This document shows, piece by piece, positions 62,342 through 64,000 of a DNA stretch of 64,000 bases. Numbering within the stretch: the first letter of the stretch is position 1; every line of letters starts with the position of its first letter. The stretch comes from Caulobacter vibrioides (GTDB lineage: Bacteria; Pseudomonadota; Alphaproteobacteria; Caulobacterales; Caulobacteraceae), in assembly GCF_002310375.3 (NCBI RefSeq), contig NZ_CP023315.3:4024001-4088000 (forward strand). Reading direction: 5' to 3'. Both the position numbers and the translations under genes were made by a program. Below the pieces are notes generated by a model. It searched no databases. It was not told the origin of the DNA and saw only the letters and a list, made by a program, of their open reading frames with translations.

Positions 62342-64000
62342 ATGGCGCGAGCCGCGCGGCGATCCACGACGGAGCTCCTTTGGGATGCGATCCGTTATGG
62401 CTGGGTCCAGCCCTGGACGGCCCGGTTCCGGGGCGGGATCGTCACCGTCGTCGGGGCGGTGCTGCTGCTTGCCATCGCCACCTACAACGCCACCGATCCC
62501 AGCTTCAACGCCGTGACGGGCGAGCCCGCCCGCAATGCGCTGGGCGGCCTGGGCGCGGCGATTTCCGATATCCTGATGCAGTCGCTGGGCCTGTCGGCCT
62601 GGGGCATTGCGCTGCTGATGCTGGTGTTCGGCGTGACCCGCGTGGCCCAAGCCGACCCGGACGCCGAACGCAGGGACCTGCGTCAACGGGCGCTGATCGG
62701 CGCCCTGGGCCTCTTGGCGCTGTCGGCCGTGTTGGCCGCGCCGCCGCCGCCTGCCATCTGGCAGCTGGAAAAGGGTCTGGGCGGTTTCTGGGGCGACTCC
62801 CTGCTGCACATGGTCGCCGCTGTCTTGAGCTTCGCCCACATCCCCGGCGCGACCATCATCTCGGCCATCCTGTTCGGCGTCGCCGCCATCGCCGCGCTCG
62901 GCTTCGCCATCGGCGTGCGTGAGGTCGACCCCGACGCCATCCACGCCGCTGTCAGCAACGCGCTGCAACCGCGCGCGCGCCCTGAGCCGGAACCGGAACC
63001 CGCACCGGTGGCCAAGCCGGTCCGCGCCAGACGCGAGAAGACCGACCCCGCGCCCAAGCGAGCCGGCCGCCTGCCCCCACTGGAGGCCGACGACGGCGAC
63101 GAAACCCCGATCGCGGCGTCGCAACCGGCCGCCGCGCAACGCGCCTACACCCCGCCTCCCGTGGCCCAGGACGACGAGGACGACTTCGAGGACAGCCTGG
63201 ACGCGCGGCCGATGGCCATCGCCAAGCCCAAGACGCCCGTGAAGGAGTCTGGCCGCGAGGCGCGCGAGCAGCAGAAGGCGTTCGACTTCGAGGAAGACGC
63301 CGGCTTCCAGCTGCCCGAACTGGCCATGCTGGCCAAGTCCAAGCCGCGCTCGTCCGAGGTGGACGCCGCGGCCCTGCGCCAGAACGCCCGCCTGCTGGAA
63401 AGCGTGCTGGCCGAGTTCGGCGTCAAGGGCCAGATCGACCAGATCCGCCCCGGCCCCGTGGTCACCATGTACGAACTGGTGCCCGCGCCGGGTGTCAAGA
63501 CCGCCCGCGTCGTTGCGCTCGCCGATGACATCGCCCGCTCGATGAGCGTGATCTCGTGCCGCGTCGCCGTGGCCCAGGGCCGCAACGCCATCGGCATCGA
63601 AATGCCCAACCAGCGCCGCGAGACCGTCTATCTACGCGACCTGCTGTCCAGCGCCGACTACGAAAAGGCCAGCCAGATCCTGCCCATGGCGCTGGGTGAA
63701 ACCATCGGCGGCGAGCCCTATATCGCCGACCTCGCCAAGATGCCCCACTTGCTGATCGCCGGCACCACCGGCTCGGGCAAGTCGGTCGGCGTCAACGCCA
63801 TGATCCTGTCGATCCTGTACAAGCTGCCGCCCGAGAAGTGCCGCTTCATCATGGTCGATCCCAAGATGCTGGAGCTGAGCGTCTACGACGGCATCCCGCA
63901 CCTTCTGGCGCCCGTCGTGACCGATCCGAAGAAGGCCGTCGTGGCCCTGAAATGGACCGTCCGCGAGATGGAGGACCGCTATCGGCGGATGTCCAAGATC
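62342..64000 (+). CDS. ftsK: DNA translocase FtsK (C-terminus beyond the right edge)
   Basis: 553 codons visible. Pumps DNA through the closing septum and helps resolve chromosome dimers. Four N-terminal membrane helices lie between residues about 30 and 195 (GGIVTVVGAVLLLAIATY, LSAWGIALLMLVFGVTRV, LIGALGLLALSAVLAA, IISAILFGVAAIAALGF). A Pro/Ala/Glu-rich linker follows to about residue 330. The motor domain begins AALRQNARLLESVLAEFGVKG, with Walker A AGTTGSGKSVGVN at residues 474-482 and MVDPKMLELSVYDGIPHLL. A GGAG lies before ATG 62342. The gamma domain and Walker B are outside the window. Confidence 0.97.
   Translation, partial: MARAARRSTTELLWDAIRYGWVQPWTARFRGGIVTVVGAVLLLAIATYNATDPSFNAVTGEPARNALGGLGAAISDILMQSLGLSAWGIALLMLVFGVTRVAQADPDAERRDLRQRALIGALGLLALSAVLAAPPPPAIWQLEKGLGGFWGDSLLHMVAAVLSFAHIPGATIISAILFGVAAIAALGFAIGVREVDPDAIHAAVSNALQPRARPEPEPEPAPVAKPVRARREKTDPAPKRAGRLPPLEADDGDETPIAASQPAAAQRAYTPPPVAQDDEDDFEDSLDARPMAIAKPKTPVKESGREAREQQKAFDFEEDAGFQLPELAMLAKSKPRSSEVDAAALRQNARLLESVLAEFGVKGQIDQIRPGPVVTMYELVPAPGVKTARVVALADDIARSMSVISCRVAVAQGRNAIGIEMPNQRRETVYLRDLLSSADYEKASQILPMALGETIGGEPYIADLAKMPHLLIAGTTGSGKSVGVNAMILSILYKLPPEKCRFIMVDPKMLELSVYDGIPHLLAPVVTDPKKAVVALKWTVREMEDRYRRMSKI

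Overview
The window is GC-rich and gene-dense and comes from a Caulobacter chromosome, most likely the C. vibrioides (crescentus) group. Three genes carry the call: a 457-residue coiled-coil protein that I recognise as crescentin (creS), a FemAB/GNAT-like protein matching the holdfast factor HfsK, and a 228-residue GST-fold protein matching the FtsZ-binding protein FzlA (Trp38 present, Asp as the penultimate residue). I see no rRNA, tRNA, CRISPR array, insertion sequence or prophage. Nearly everything is chromosomal core or lineage-specific accessory sequence.

Layout. 1-8.7 kb: queG (cut by the left edge), fzlA, hldE, a CDF metal exporter, two divergent citrate synthase paralogues (one fused to a DNA-binding HTH), a metallo-beta-lactamase exonuclease and two hotdog thioesterases. 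8.7-16.8 kb: a 32-residue peptide gene, an HDAC-like hydrolase, tesB, a lone PemK/MazF toxin-like gene, a Nudix gene, rimM-rpsP-ffh, a DUF1993 gene and mdh. 16.9-25 kb: a mesaconyl-CoA hydratase-like gene, a HIT protein, a secreted Lys-tailed protein, a CitE-like lyase, thpR, an aldo-keto reductase, a BI-1 family protein and a pair of tandem C-rich small-RNA candidates. 25-41.6 kb: acnA, ccmAB, ccmCDG, yciB-ftsY, mtaB and dapF, a set often clustered in alphaproteobacteria, here separated by accessory genes (EamA, Spy/CpxP, MarR, TRIC, TerB, TerC, SDR). 41.7-47.3 kb: a tandem pair of exported S9 prolyl-oligopeptidase genes, then hfsK. 47.3-55.5 kb: a DUF2218/PadR pair with a clear operator, the mlaACDEF lipid-transport operon, divergent oxyR and ahpD, and creS. 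55.5-64 kb: exported hydrolases, a dcp-type M3 peptidase, murI, a 1.1 kb gene-free stretch rich in dispersed palindromes, and ftsK (cut by the right edge).

How the genes work together. Several encode envelope and division functions: FzlA and FtsK in division, CreS in curvature, HldE for the LPS heptose precursor, MurI and DapF for peptidoglycan precursors, Mla for outer-membrane lipid asymmetry, HfsK for holdfast. Another block is central carbon metabolism (mdh, acnA, citrate synthase paralogues, Mch-like, CitE-like). Ffh and FtsY form the SRP targeting pair, and CcmABCDG acts in cytochrome c maturation.

The most notable non-genic features are the duplicated C-rich sRNA-like units at 23.9-24.35 kb, the palindromic promoter that would give a leaderless HTH-citrate synthase mRNA, the PadR, OxyR and TetR-like operators, and five or six dispersed palindromic repeat elements. 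All start sites and operators are read by eye; no homology search or folding program was run.
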